From positions 1 to 44,694 of the forward strand of contig JBLNBX010000046.1 of assembly GCA_050260275.1 (NCBI GenBank): DNA of 44,694 bases, given 5' to 3'. This document shows positions 15,970 through 24,953 of the stretch, piece after piece; the first letter of the stretch is position 1; the number at the start of each line of letters is the position of its first letter. Both the position numbers and the translations under genes were made by a program. This DNA comes from DATMXS01 sp050260275. Lineage in GTDB: Bacteria; Acidobacteriota; Terriglobia; Bryobacterales; Bryobacteraceae. Under the pieces are notes generated by a model. The model saw nothing but the letters and a program-made list of their open reading frames with translations. It was not told where the DNA came from and did not search any database.

Positions 15970-16740
15970 CTACCTGTGCTGGACCTCGACCGGAACTCCG
16001 TCCTCGGCGGCGGGCCCGATCTCGTCTACCTCGACGGGAGGGTTGTAGTACACGATGCGCCCGCAGCTTTCGCAGCGCATGATCTGGTCCCCCCTCCGGA
16101 GGTCCTGATAGAACTGTAGCCGCATGGTCAGGTGGCAGCCAGTGCAGCGGCCATCCACGGCCTCGACTACGGCGATGCCTTTCCGCCTCTTGCGGATGCT
16201 CTCGTAGGTAGAGACTAGGGGTTTCGGCATCTCCGAAACCAGGCTGGATCGCTCCTTGAGCAGCGCATCCAGTTCGCGCTTATCGCGGCTGGTACGTCCG
16301 CGAGCGCTCTCCTTCTCGGCCTCAACCTGCTGCTTCTCGGCAGCGAGCGCGCTTTCGGCGATCTTGACATTGCGTTCGAGCGCTTCGGTTTCGCTCATGC
16401 GTTCGAGTATCCGGTCTTCGCACTTCCGGATCTCGCGTTCGCAGAACTCGATCTCGTTCTTGAACGCTGCGTACTGCTCGTTGCTTTTCGCCTGAAGCAT
16501 CTGATCGCGCAGCTTGGAGATCCTCTCCTCGTGCGCACGAACTTCCAGTTCGAGTTGCTTCCGTTCGCGCTGGTTGGCCGCAAGCGCGGCCCGGTCGGCC
16601 TCGAGCTTGCGGATGTGGGTGTCTAGAGTCTTTTCGATTGCGGCGATATGCCGTGGAAGTGAGGCGATCTCGTGTTGCAGCTGGACGATACGATTGTCGA
16701 GATCCTGCAACCTGATCGCCCGACGTAGGTCAGCGACCAT
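15970..16740 (-). CDS. C4-type zinc-ribbon coiled-coil protein (DUF164/CT398-like)
   Basis: 256 residues: a long antiparallel coiled coil (about 5-175, rich in Glu/Lys/Arg heptads) followed by a C-terminal zinc ribbon with CTGCH and CESCG knuckles (about 203-227). This is the CT398/DUF164 family, which is widespread and whose chlamydial member contacts sigma-54 and type III secretion components; a general role is not established. The ATG overlaps the end of murJ by 11 nt, so translation is probably coupled. Murein or division-related work is a context-based guess only. Confidence 0.9.
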   Translation of the reverse strand: MVADLRRAIRLQDLDNRIVQLQHEIASLPRHIAAIEKTLDTHIRKLEADRAALAANQRERKQLELEVRAHEERISKLRDQMLQAKSNEQYAAFKNEIEFCEREIRKCEDRILERMSETEALERNVKIAESALAAEKQQVEAEKESARGRTSRDKRELDALLKERSSLVSEMPKPLVSTYESIRKRRKGIAVVEAVDGRCTGCHLTMRLQFYQDLRRGDQIMRCESCGRIVYYNPPVEVDEIGPAAEDGVPVEVQHR

Positions 16741-18451
16741 TGCTTTTTGATTTTAGCACGCCCGCAGCTCTCAGCTTTCCGAGGGGCCCGGCCAGGGCGC
16801 CTATGGCGGTCTCGAGCTCCGGCACCCTCAGCAGCCAGCAAACCGCTGCGAAGACCGCAACTCCCAGCGGAATGGAAACGGCGACGTCGGCCAGCCGCCC
16901 GAGCCTGCCCGTGCCGGCCCACTCGAGCGCGAAGTGGCTGGAGAGCGCCACTACGCCCGCCATCACCGCCGAGGCGGCGGCTATCTTCGCCGTGCTGGCT
17001 GCGAGCGCGCGGCCATGTATGCCGTGCAGGCGGCCGCGAAGCAACCAGAACAGCGCCAGGGCATTGAATATAGCCACTCCGGAGGTGGCCAGCGCCAGGC
17101 CGAAATGGCCCATGCCCGCCCGCTGGGTCATCGACCACGCCACCACGAAGTTGATGCCAATCGAGAACAGCGAAACGACCATCGGCGTGCGCGCGCTGCC
17201 TAGCGCGTAGAATGCCGGCGCGAGAACCTTTACGGCGGCGTAGCCGGCCAGACCGATCACGTATCCGGAAAGCGCCAGCGCCGTCATGCGCGTATCGTAT
17301 GCGGTGAAGCGCCCTTGCTGGTAGATGAGCCCGATGATGGATTCACCCAGCAGCGCCAGACCCACGGACGACGGCACCGTCAGCAGGAAAACGGTTCCCA
17401 GCGAGCCGGCCAGCGTGCGGCGGAATTGCTCCATGTCGCGCGTCGCAGCGCTGCGCGAGATGGCCGGGAGCGTGGCCGAGGCGATCGCCACCCCAAACAG
17501 GCCCAGCGGCAACTGCATGAACCGGAACGCATATTGAAGCCAGCTCACAGGTCCGTTGCCTGCGATCTGCGAGGCGAAGTTCGTGTTCACGGCCACGTTC
17601 ACCTGCACGGCGGCGCTGCCGATGATGGCCGGACCCATGAGCCGGAATATGTGGCGCAGGCCGGCATGCGAGGCGTCGAAGGCGAGGCGGAACCGGAACC
17701 CGTTCTTCCGCAGGCTCGGCGCCTGCGACAGCAGTTGGAGCATACCGCCCAGCACCACGCCCCACGCCATGCCCTCTATTGGGGCGATGCCGATGTGAGG
17801 CCCCGCCACGAAGCCGATCAGCGCGCCGAGGCTCACCGAGCCGACGTTGAACCACGTGGATGCCATGGCTGGCACGCCGAAGCTGCCGGACGCGTTCAGG
17901 ATGCCCATAGCCTGCGCCGCGAGCGCCACCAGCAGCAGAAACGGGAACATGATGCGCGTCAGCCGCACGGCGAGGGCGAACTTCTCCGGATCGCTTGTCC
18001 ATCCCGATGCCAGAACGCCCACAACCTGCGGGGCGAAGATCATCCCCAGCAGGCAAACCGCGCCGACGATCACGATGATGGCGGTAGCGACGAGATGCGC
18101 CAGCCGCGCGGCCTCGGCCTTGCCTCTCACGGTGAGGTACTCGGTGAAGGTGGGCACAAACGCCGAGGAAAGCGCCCCTTCGGCAAACAGATCGCGGGCG
18201 AGGTTAGGGATGCGGAAGCCGAGCGAGAAGGCGTCGAAGGCCATCCCCGCGCCGAACAGCCGCGCCATGACCATCTCGCGGATCAGGCCGGCCACGCGGC
18301 TGGCCATCACGGCGGCGGAGACGATCCCGGCGGAGCGGACGATGCTCTCCTGGCGTTCCGCGGCGGTTTGCGCTGAGTCGGGCGGTCCGGCCCCCGCGCC
18401 CGGGGCGGATTCGGGCACTTCCCGGCTGCCGTTAGTGACCGAATCGTTCAT
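16730..18451 (-). CDS. murJ: Lipid II flippase MurJ (MviN family)
   Basis: Moves lipid II across the inner membrane for peptidoglycan synthesis. About 573 residues; after a roughly 45-residue polar N-terminus there are about 14 hydrophobic helices in the MOP-superfamily pattern. The family signature ASRVAGLIREMVMARLFGAG followed by AFSLGFRIPNLARDLFAEGA is clear (about 55-95), including the conserved Arg and the acidic residues near the gate. The ATG at 18451 is used; a longer start at 18535 exists but encodes a non-family Arg/Gly stretch. No good ribosome-binding site is seen. The gene ends inside the next (zinc-ribbon) gene. Upstream lies the palindrome-rich REP island. Confidence 0.95.
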   Translation of the reverse strand: MNDSVTNGSREVPESAPGAGAGPPDSAQTAAERQESIVRSAGIVSAAVMASRVAGLIREMVMARLFGAGMAFDAFSLGFRIPNLARDLFAEGALSSAFVPTFTEYLTVRGKAEAARLAHLVATAIIVIVGAVCLLGMIFAPQVVGVLASGWTSDPEKFALAVRLTRIMFPFLLLVALAAQAMGILNASGSFGVPAMASTWFNVGSVSLGALIGFVAGPHIGIAPIEGMAWGVVLGGMLQLLSQAPSLRKNGFRFRLAFDASHAGLRHIFRLMGPAIIGSAAVQVNVAVNTNFASQIAGNGPVSWLQYAFRFMQLPLGLFGVAIASATLPAISRSAATRDMEQFRRTLAGSLGTVFLLTVPSSVGLALLGESIIGLIYQQGRFTAYDTRMTALALSGYVIGLAGYAAVKVLAPAFYALGSARTPMVVSLFSIGINFVVAWSMTQRAGMGHFGLALATSGVAIFNALALFWLLRGRLHGIHGRALAASTAKIAAASAVMAGVVALSSHFALEWAGTGRLGRLADVAVSIPLGVAVFAAVCWLLRVPELETAIGALAGPLGKLRAAGVLKSKSNGR

Positions 18452-18755
18452 GGGAGCGCCGTGAGGCCTGCCGCGGCGATGTGCATTGAAAACACCATTA
18501 TAGAGCGCCGTGCCAGGCCGGCCGGATCGCGGCAACAGCGCTCTGCCTCTGTGATGATGGCGCGCCGGTTCCAGGGGCTAAAGACCGTAACGATTTCGGC
18601 CCTGTTCGGCCCGACCTAAAGTCGGGCCCTGATGCAAGGCTTTTCGTGTGGGGTTGAGGACCCGGAGAAGGGCGGAAGAAAGCAGCCCACGGCGCAAGCC
18701 GTCGGGATCGCGAGTACTTGGGAACAAGCCCCCGGGATCGGGGCGTAAGGCCTTT

Positions 18756-18875
18756 GGCCCGGCAACGCGCTGAGACCCGTTCTTACGCCCCTTTCAGGGG
18801 CTGCCTGCATTGGCTCGGGTTTCCCATGGCTTACGCCATGGGCTACTCTCTTTCGCCCTGCGGGCTTCACTCCCG
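18756..18875 (+). repeat. Copy 1 of a 120-bp REP unit
   Basis: Runs from GGCCCGGCAA to CTTCACTCCCG and contains the GCCCC-tttca-GGGGC and CCCATGGC-ttac-GCCATGGG hairpins. Copy 2 lies at 19134-19254 in the same orientation with scattered substitutions, several of them changing loops or compensating within stems. Confidence 0.8.
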
Positions 18876-19133
18876 GATTCGCAGCCTCGGGGGCGGATTT
18901 CAGTCCGCTGCGGGAGCTTCAGCTACGCACGGGCCGGCTGGAATTCGTGTTGAGGTTCGTATCAGGGCACGGCTTTAGCCGTGCCGATAGGGGTTTGTCA
19001 ACACGGGCTTCAGCCCCCTGTGGTGATTGTGCTCTGTTTGCAGGGTTGAAGCTCTGCGCGTGCTCGAAGCCCGCCCCCCCCAAGTGCCCTGTGGAGACGG
19101 ACTCCACTGTGGCGATGTGAAGCGCCAGGCAGA

Positions 19134-19254
19134 GGCCCGGCAAGTCGCTGAGGCGCGTTCTGACGCCCCTTTCAGAGGCCGCTTGATTTTGCTCGGGGTT
19201 CCCATGGCTTGCGCCATGGGCTAGTCTCTTTCGGTCTGACGGGCTTCACTCCCG
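19134..19254 (+). repeat. Copy 2 of the 120-bp REP unit
   Basis: A same-strand copy of 18756-18875. The central palindrome differs only in its loop (TTGC for TTAC), while the first hairpin has one stem change (GCCCC/GAGGC). The copy ends about 100 nt before the pyrR start. Confidence 0.8.
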
Positions 19255-19358
19255 CGCTGAGCGCCAGAGCCGCGCGACGGCTGTGCGCGGGATATCGCTA
19301 GCCTTATCCCTATAAACTCCGGCCAAAATACGATCGTGTTAATCTTCCTGGGAAAGCT

Positions 19359-19910
19359 ATGGCCTCCACGCGCGAGAAGATGCAGTTGATGAGCGCGTCC
19401 GAGATAGACCGGACGCTGGTGCGCCTCGCCCACGAGGTGCTCGAAAAGAGCGAAGACCCGGACAAGCTGGCCTTCGTCGGAGTGCGCCAGCGCGGCGTGC
19501 CGCTGGCGCAGCGCCTGGCCAGGAAGATACGCGAAATCGAAGGCGTCGAGGTTCCCGTTGGCACCCTCGACATCCGCCTGTATCGGGACGACCTGTCCAC
19601 GATTGCAGTGCAGCCGGTGGTGAACGCCACCGAGATTCCGTTCGATGTGACCGGGCGCGACATCATCCTCACCGACGACGTCCTCTACACCGGACGCACC
19701 ACCCGCGCTGCCCTGGATGCGCTGTTCGACCACGGGCGGCCCGCGCGCGTGCAGCTTCTGGCGCTGATAGACCGCGGCCACCGCGAATTGCCCATCGAGG
19801 CGCGTTTTGTCGGGCGCCGCGTGCCGACGACGCGGCGCGAGATCGTCAAGGTCAGGCTTACCGAGACAGACAACACAGAGAACGTCATGCTGTTGGAAAG
19901 GGTGGATTGA
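19359..19910 (+). CDS. pyrR: PyrR: pyrimidine operon regulator / uracil phosphoribosyltransferase
   Basis: 183 residues, the usual PyrR size. The PRPP loop DIILTDDVLYTGRTTRAAL (101-119) and GVRQRGVPLAQRLA (41-54) are intact, with the basic face DRGHRELPIEARFVGRRVPT (about 138-157) characteristic of PyrR rather than plain Upp. In Bacillus PyrR binds pyr mRNA in response to UMP; in several other groups only the UPRTase activity or another regulatory mode is known. I searched the 100-nt leader for the PyrR-binding loop consensus and for a terminator/antiterminator pair and saw none that convinces. GGGAAAG precedes the ATG. First gene of pyrRBC. Confidence 0.95.
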   Translation: MASTREKMQLMSASEIDRTLVRLAHEVLEKSEDPDKLAFVGVRQRGVPLAQRLARKIREIEGVEVPVGTLDIRLYRDDLSTIAVQPVVNATEIPFDVTGRDIILTDDVLYTGRTTRAALDALFDHGRPARVQLLALIDRGHRELPIEARFVGRRVPTTRREIVKVRLTETDNTENVMLLERVD

Positions 19911-19911
19911 T

Positions 19912-20829
19912 ATGCGCGGGCTGCTCGGCATAGAGGCGCTGGAACGCGCAGAGATTGAGGCGGTGCTGGCGCGCGCGAAAGATTTTCAGCCGGCGCCGAA
20001 CGAGTCGTTCCCGAAGCTGAACGTGGCGCGCGGGCGGATGGTGGTGAACATGTTCTTCGAGGCGTCCACACGAACCCGGACCAGCTTCGAGATAGCGGCC
20101 AAGCGCCTCGGCGCGGACGTGATCTCGATCAGTGCATCGACGTCCAGCCTTTCGAAAGGCGAGTCGCTGGTAGACACGCTGAACACGCTCGCGGCGATGC
20201 GGCCGGACGCCATCGTCATGAGGCACGCGGCCAGCGGAGCGCCGCACTTCCTGGCGCGGCACCTGCCCGCAACGCCGATCATCAACGCGGGGGATGGGAC
20301 GCACGAGCACCCGACTCAGGCTCTGCTCGACGCGCGCACGATCCTGGACCACCGGCCCTCGCTCGACGGCCTGAAGGTGGCCATCATCGGCGATATCGCG
20401 CACAGCCGCGTCGCACGCTCTAACGTCTACCTGTTGTCAAAGTTCGGGGCGTCGGTGGTGCTGTGCGGGCCGGCGTCGCTGGTTCCGAAAGAGCTGGCCG
20501 GCATCGCGCCGGGCGTCAGCATAACGTACGACATTCGCGAGGCCATCACCGGCGCGGATGTGGTCATGATGCTGCGCGTGCAATTCGAGCGGCTGCACGA
20601 GCAGGCCTTCCCGGCAGGCGAGTACTTCTCCTTCTACGGGCTCAGGCTGGAGCACCTGGACCTGATGCGGCCGGACGCCATCGTCATGCACCCCGGGCCG
20701 ATCAACCGCGGGCGCGAGATCGCCTCCGACGTAGCAGATTCGCAGAGGTCCGTGATTCTCAATCAGGTGGAAAACGGAGTGGCCGTGAGAATGGCCGTGC
20801 TGGAGCGCATCCTATGCCAAAACTGCTGA
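19912..20829 (+). CDS. pyrB: Aspartate carbamoyltransferase catalytic subunit
   Basis: Condenses carbamoyl phosphate with aspartate, the first committed pyrimidine step. 305 residues. The carbamoyl-phosphate loop STRTRTSFE (52-60), the HEHPTQALLD block with its catalytic His, the KGES loop (Ser/Lys contributed to the neighbouring active site) and HPGPINRGREI near the C-terminus are all present. The ATG at 19912 comes 1 nt after the pyrR stop with GGTGGA upstream; an earlier in-frame start would lie inside pyrR and encode non-family sequence. No pyrI regulatory subunit follows, so this is probably the unregulated type, or a complex with the downstream dihydroorotase as in some class A ATCases. 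Confidence 0.96.
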   Translation: MRGLLGIEALERAEIEAVLARAKDFQPAPNESFPKLNVARGRMVVNMFFEASTRTRTSFEIAAKRLGADVISISASTSSLSKGESLVDTLNTLAAMRPDAIVMRHAASGAPHFLARHLPATPIINAGDGTHEHPTQALLDARTILDHRPSLDGLKVAIIGDIAHSRVARSNVYLLSKFGASVVLCGPASLVPKELAGIAPGVSITYDIREAITGADVVMMLRVQFERLHEQAFPAGEYFSFYGLRLEHLDLMRPDAIVMHPGPINRGREIASDVADSQRSVILNQVENGVAVRMAVLERILCQNC

Positions 20830-22112
20830 TCAAGAACGGGCGGATACTGGACCCTTCGACAGGGCGGGACGAGATCGGCGACGTGCTCATCAAGGGCGGC
20901 CTGGTGGTCCGGGTGGGCGGCGATCAGCACGCCACCGGAGCGGTGGCCTTCGATGCCACGGGCCTCGTGGTGGCCCCGGGCTTCATCGACATGCACACGC
21001 ATCTGCGCGAGCCCGGCTTCGAGCACGCCGAGACCATCGAGAGCGGCTCCAAAGCGGCAGCGGCGGGCGGTTTTACCGCCATCTGCGCCATGCCGAACAC
21101 GCAGCCGGTGAACGACGACGCCACCGTGACGCGCTACATCCTGGAGCGTGCGAGCCGCTCGGCGGTTGTAAACGTGTTCCCCATCGGTGCAATTACCGAG
21201 GACAGCGCTGGCGAGAAGCTTGCCGCCATCGGCTCCATGCGGCAGGCCGGCTGCGTCGCTATCAGCGACGACGGGCATCCGGTGATGAACTCGCGCGTGA
21301 TGCGCCGGGCCATGGAGTTCGCGCGCGCCTTCGACATCCCTGTGATCGACCACTGCGAGGATCTGAACCTCTCCGCCGGAGGCGATATGCACGAGGGCAG
21401 CGTCTCGGCCCGTCTGGGGCTGCGCGGCATCCCGTCGGCCTCCGAGGACGTCATGGTGGCGCGCGACCTGCTCCTCGCCGAGCTGACCGGCGCGCGTTTC
21501 CACGTGGCGCACATCTCGTCGAGGCGGTCGCTGGAGATGGTTCGCGAAGCCAAGGCACGCGGGCTCAGGGTGACGTGCGAGGCCACGCCGCACCATTTCG
21601 GGCTGGACGAGGGCGACATGATCCCCTACGACAGCAACTTCAAAATGAAACCGCCCATCCGCAGCTCCTCGGACCGGGAGGCCCTCGTCGAGGCGCTCGC
21701 GTCCGGAGTGGTGGACGCCATCGCGACGGATCACGCGCCGCACCCGGGCTCTGAAAAGATGCAGGAGTTCGAGAAGTGCCCCTTCGGCATAATCGGGCTC
21801 GAGACGGCGCTCGCGGTGGCGCTCGAGAAGCTGGTCCACACGGGGAAGCTGCCCCTTATGCGGCTCGTTCAGCTCTTCTCCACCGGCCCAGCGCGTATCC
21901 TGGGATTAGATAGCAGAGGGCATCTTAACCCGGGCGCTCCGGGCGACGTGACGATCTTCGACCCGGACCTGGACTGGACATATGACGTAAGCCGTTCGTT
22001 CTCAAAGAGCGCCAACTCGCCGTGGCATGGCCACCGGTTCCGCGGCGGGCCCGTGGCAACGGTTGTCGCGGGCAAGATCGTGTGGCAGAGAAGTGGGGTA
22101 TCTGGTGCGTGA
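20814..22112 (+). CDS. pyrC: Dihydroorotase (class I amidohydrolase)
   Basis: Cyclises N-carbamoyl-aspartate to dihydroorotate. 432 residues, class I length. Metal and substrate motifs: GFIDMHTHLREPG (His61 and His63), CAMPNTQPVND, VIDHCEDL, FHVAHISS and the catalytic Asp in AIATDHAPH. The ATG at 20814 overlaps the end of pyrB by 16 nt, so translation is probably coupled and the two enzymes may assemble together as known for Aquifex and others. The frame stays open 117 codons upstream within pyrB, but that part is artefact. Its last codons overlap the start of the UPF0182 gene. Confidence 0.96.
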   Translation: MPKLLIKNGRILDPSTGRDEIGDVLIKGGLVVRVGGDQHATGAVAFDATGLVVAPGFIDMHTHLREPGFEHAETIESGSKAAAAGGFTAICAMPNTQPVNDDATVTRYILERASRSAVVNVFPIGAITEDSAGEKLAAIGSMRQAGCVAISDDGHPVMNSRVMRRAMEFARAFDIPVIDHCEDLNLSAGGDMHEGSVSARLGLRGIPSASEDVMVARDLLLAELTGARFHVAHISSRRSLEMVREAKARGLRVTCEATPHHFGLDEGDMIPYDSNFKMKPPIRSSSDREALVEALASGVVDAIATDHAPHPGSEKMQEFEKCPFGIIGLETALAVALEKLVHTGKLPLMRLVQLFSTGPARILGLDSRGHLNPGAPGDVTIFDPDLDWTYDVSRSFSKSANSPWHGHRFRGGPVATVVAGKIVWQRSGVSGA

Positions 22113-24858
22113 GTTTGAGTATCGCGAGGAATCGGGCCGCAGACCGTGGCTCATAATCGCCGCCATTGCCGTCGCCGTGCTGCTGCTGGGAGCCAAAAGC
22201 ATCGCGGGGATCGTCATCGAATACCAGTGGTGGAAAGAGATGCGGCAGGTGCCGACCTGGCTCGACATGCTGCTGTACTCCTTCGGGCCGAGGCTTGCGG
22301 GAGCGGCTATCGCGTTCGCCGTCCTCATGGTGACGCAAGCCCGCGCGATGCGGTTCGCCGGTGAGCGGCTGAAGCGACACAAGACCTACGCGCGCATCTC
22401 GGCCGCTGTCATCGCGCTCATCTCGCTGATGATCGCGGGAGCCACGATCGCCCCCTGGCCGGTTGCGCGCTATCTCGGCAGCCGGGGAATGGCAGGCGCA
22501 GCCGGAGGCTGGACCGACCCGGTGTTCGGAAAGCCGCTCGGCTTCTATCTGTTCGACCTGCCGTTCTGGACCGTGCTGCTGAACTACGTGCTGGCGTTGA
22601 CGCTCGTCGCCATCGCCGGCTACATCATCGTGGCGCGTGCCTGGCAGTTGAGGTACCAGTTCCCCAGCTTTTCTGACGCCTCGACGCTGGACCTTCGCGA
22701 TCTGCGCCTCCAGGGCGGCCTCGAATCGAAGTTCCTGCGCGTCGTGACGGCGGTAGTGCTGCTGGCGCTGGCCGCAAACTTCTTCCTCGGGCGCTACGCG
22801 CTGCTGCTGAACGACCACGGGTTCATGGTGGGCATGGACTACGTGGACGAGCACTACCGGCTGCCGCTGCAGTGGGCGGCTATCATCAGTTGCGTTCTGG
22901 CCGCGGCGGTATTCTCCGCCACGCGCCGGTGGAGGTGGCTGCTGCTGGTTCCCGCCGTGCTGGTGTTGAGGAGTCTCGTGCCGGCGATCATGGGTTCGGT
23001 CTACGTGAAGCCGAACGAGATATCGCTCGAGCGGCCCTACATCGAAAGGCACATTCAGGCCACTCGATCCGCCTTCGGCCTCGATAAGAAGTTGCAAGAG
23101 GTGGACTACCACGCAAAGCTCGAAACGCGTTTCGACCCGGCGGAGCACAGCGCCGTGCTCGGCAACGCGCGTCTGTGGGACTGGCAGGCGTTTCACGACA
23201 CCATCACGCAAATCCAGGCGCTGCGGCCCTACTACAAGTTCTCGGATACGGACGTTGACCGTTACGTGATCAACGGCCAGCTCCGGCAGGTGATGGTCTC
23301 GCCGCGGGAGCTCGATATGACGCAGTTGCCGGCCTCGGCCCAGAACTGGATCAACCCGCGATTCATTTACACGCACGGCTATGGCGTTGTGATGGCTGAA
23401 GCGAACCGGATCACGGAGAACGGCCTGCCGGTGCCTATCATCCAGGACGCGCCTCCCCAGGTGCTCACGCCGAACCTGAAGCTCACTCGTCCGGAGATCT
23501 ATTACGGAGAGGTTGTGCACGAGCCCGTGTTCGTAAACACCGCGGAGCGCGAGTTCAACTACCCGGCGGGCTCTGGAAACGTGCTGGCGAAGTATGCGGG
23601 TAACGGCGGATTCCCGGTGTCCTCGTTCTGGATGCGGCTGGCGGCGGCGCTGTCCGAATCAGACCCGAACGTGCTGTTCACCGGCTACCTAACCCCCAAC
23701 AGCCGCATGATGATACGGCGCGATGTGGGGCGGCGATTGGAGGCCCTGGCCGGCTTCCTCACCTGGGATGACGACCCTTACCTAGTGTTGACCGACTCCG
23801 GGAGGCTGGTGTGGACCGTGGACGGCTATACCACCTCCGCCGCGCACCCCTATTCGCGTCACTACAATGTGACCGGGGCGGGCCGCGTAAACTACATGCG
23901 CAACGCCGTTAAGGCCACCATCGATGCCTACGACGGGAGCACGCAGATTTTCATCTTCGACGACACGGATCCGGTCATACGGTCCTACCAGGCGCTGTTC
24001 CCGGACCTGTTCCAGCCGTTCTCGAAGATGTCTCCCGAGTTGCGCGAGCACGCGCGCTACCCGGAACGGTTCTTCCGGGTGCAGGCCGAGGTTTACCGCA
24101 CGTATCACATGCAGGATCCCCAGGCCTTCTATAACAACGAGGACCTGTGGGACGTGCCCCGCATGGCGCGGGCACAGGCCGACCGGCCGGACGCCATGCG
24201 GCCCACCTACATCGTCGCCGCGCTGCCAGGCGAGAAGGATCCCGAGTTCCTGCTGACGATTCCCTTCACGCCCCGCAACAAGGACAACATGATTGGCCTC
24301 ATGGTGGCCCGGTGCGACGGCGACAAGCTAGGCGAACTCGTGGTATTCCAGCTTTCCAAGCAGGCGCTTATCTACGGACCGATGCAGGTGGAGGCCCGCA
24401 TCAACCAGGACCAGATAATCTCCAAAGATCTTTCGCTCTGGAACCAGCAGGGCTCGCAAGTCCTGAGGGGCCAGTTGCTGGTGCTGCCCTTGGCCGACAC
24501 CTTTATCTACATCCAGCCCATCTACATCCAGGCGCGCGACGCGCGGATGCCGCAGCTCAAGAAGGTCGCCCTGGTTATGGGAGACCAGTTGTTCTACACG
24601 GACAACTACGATCAGGCGGTCGCCGCTCTCTCCGCGTATATGAAGATGGCGCCGGTTTCGATGCAGGCGCCCGCCGCGGCCGAACCCGCTCAGGCTCAGC
24701 CGGCCGCCGCGCCCGCGCAGCCTTCACCCGAGTTGCAGAGACGGCTGGACAGTATTCGCGAACACCTGCGGCAGTACCGTACATTCGCATCGCAGGGACG
24801 CTGGGCCGAGGCCGGCCGCGAGCTCGAGGCAATCGAGCGAGAAGCCGGGCAGAGGTAA
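22105..24858 (+). CDS. UPF0182 family multi-pass membrane protein
   Basis: About 917 residues. The first 300 contain about seven hydrophobic helices (e.g. WLIIAAIAVAVLLLGAK, VLLNYVLALTLVAIAGYIIV). The remaining roughly 580 residues form the large conserved extracytoplasmic domain of UPF0182/COG1615, with typical stretches such as YTHGYGVVMAEANRITENGLP, RPEIYYGE and LLTIPFTPRNKDNMIGLM. The end is a Pro/Ala/Gln linker plus a short helical tail (about 870-917). The GTG at 22105 overlaps the pyrC stop by 8 nt, placing this gene in the pyr operon. UPF0182 has no proven function; the operon position hints at, but does not prove, a link to nucleotide or precursor flow. Confidence 0.93.
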   Translation: MREFEYREESGRRPWLIIAAIAVAVLLLGAKSIAGIVIEYQWWKEMRQVPTWLDMLLYSFGPRLAGAAIAFAVLMVTQARAMRFAGERLKRHKTYARISAAVIALISLMIAGATIAPWPVARYLGSRGMAGAAGGWTDPVFGKPLGFYLFDLPFWTVLLNYVLALTLVAIAGYIIVARAWQLRYQFPSFSDASTLDLRDLRLQGGLESKFLRVVTAVVLLALAANFFLGRYALLLNDHGFMVGMDYVDEHYRLPLQWAAIISCVLAAAVFSATRRWRWLLLVPAVLVLRSLVPAIMGSVYVKPNEISLERPYIERHIQATRSAFGLDKKLQEVDYHAKLETRFDPAEHSAVLGNARLWDWQAFHDTITQIQALRPYYKFSDTDVDRYVINGQLRQVMVSPRELDMTQLPASAQNWINPRFIYTHGYGVVMAEANRITENGLPVPIIQDAPPQVLTPNLKLTRPEIYYGEVVHEPVFVNTAEREFNYPAGSGNVLAKYAGNGGFPVSSFWMRLAAALSESDPNVLFTGYLTPNSRMMIRRDVGRRLEALAGFLTWDDDPYLVLTDSGRLVWTVDGYTTSAAHPYSRHYNVTGAGRVNYMRNAVKATIDAYDGSTQIFIFDDTDPVIRSYQALFPDLFQPFSKMSPELREHARYPERFFRVQAEVYRTYHMQDPQAFYNNEDLWDVPRMARAQADRPDAMRPTYIVAALPGEKDPEFLLTIPFTPRNKDNMIGLMVARCDGDKLGELVVFQLSKQALIYGPMQVEARINQDQIISKDLSLWNQQGSQVLRGQLLVLPLADTFIYIQPIYIQARDARMPQLKKVALVMGDQLFYTDNYDQAVAALSAYMKMAPVSMQAPAAAEPAQAQPAAAPAQPSPELQRRLDSIREHLRQYRTFASQGRWAEAGRELEAIEREAGQR

Positions 24859-24877
24859 GGCGCTGCTGCGGTCTGCC

Positions 24878-24918
24878 GGGCTGGATGCGTGCGAGCGTCC
24901 AGACAGCGCTTCCAGCCC
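24878..24918. terminator. Hairpin between pyr operon and blaI-like gene
   Basis: GGGCTGGA (24878-24885) pairs perfectly with TCCAGCCC (24911-24918), loop 25 nt, in the 95-nt gap between convergent operons. No U-tract is present. Confidence 0.4.
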
Positions 24919-24953
24919 GCTCCAGGCGGAACTGTCTTGCGAAACCCGCCGCC

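Larger units (their letters stand above)
18608..19254. repeat. REP-like palindrome island
   Basis: The roughly 900-nt gap between murJ and pyrR has no plausible gene but many short perfect hairpins. They include GGCCCGAC-ctaaa-GTCGGGCC (18608-18628), GCCCC-tttca-GGGGC (18787-18801), CCCATGGC-ttac-GCCATGGG (18823-18842), GCGGA/TCCGC (18893-18908), GGCACGGC-ttta-GCCGTGCC (18966-18985), GGGC-ttca-GCCC (19005-19016), GTGGAG/CTCCAC (19091-19107) and CCCATGGC-ttgc-GCCATGGG (19201-19220). Several share the plan stem-GGC-TTNN-GCC. This is typical of REP/BIME-type dispersed repeats. No RAYT transposase is in the window. Confidence 0.8.

Noticed and set aside
17315..18376. A 353-codon plus-strand frame opposite murJ
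   Set aside because: Antisense shadow; Arg/His/Gln-rich, while murJ shows the full family signature.
18608..19254. A CRISPR array in the murJ-pyrR gap
   Set aside because: Repeats are palindromic, of different sequences, unevenly spaced, and only two copies of the 120-bp unit exist; no cas genes nearby.
19255..19358. A PyrR-binding attenuator in the pyrR leader
   Set aside because: An AGCCG/CGGCT hairpin exists near 19267, but the PyrR-loop consensus and a terminator/antiterminator pair were not found.
21925..23520. A 531-codon minus-strand frame opposite pyrC/UPF0182
   Set aside because: Antisense shadow with His/Arg/Gln-rich translation; the plus-strand genes are well supported.
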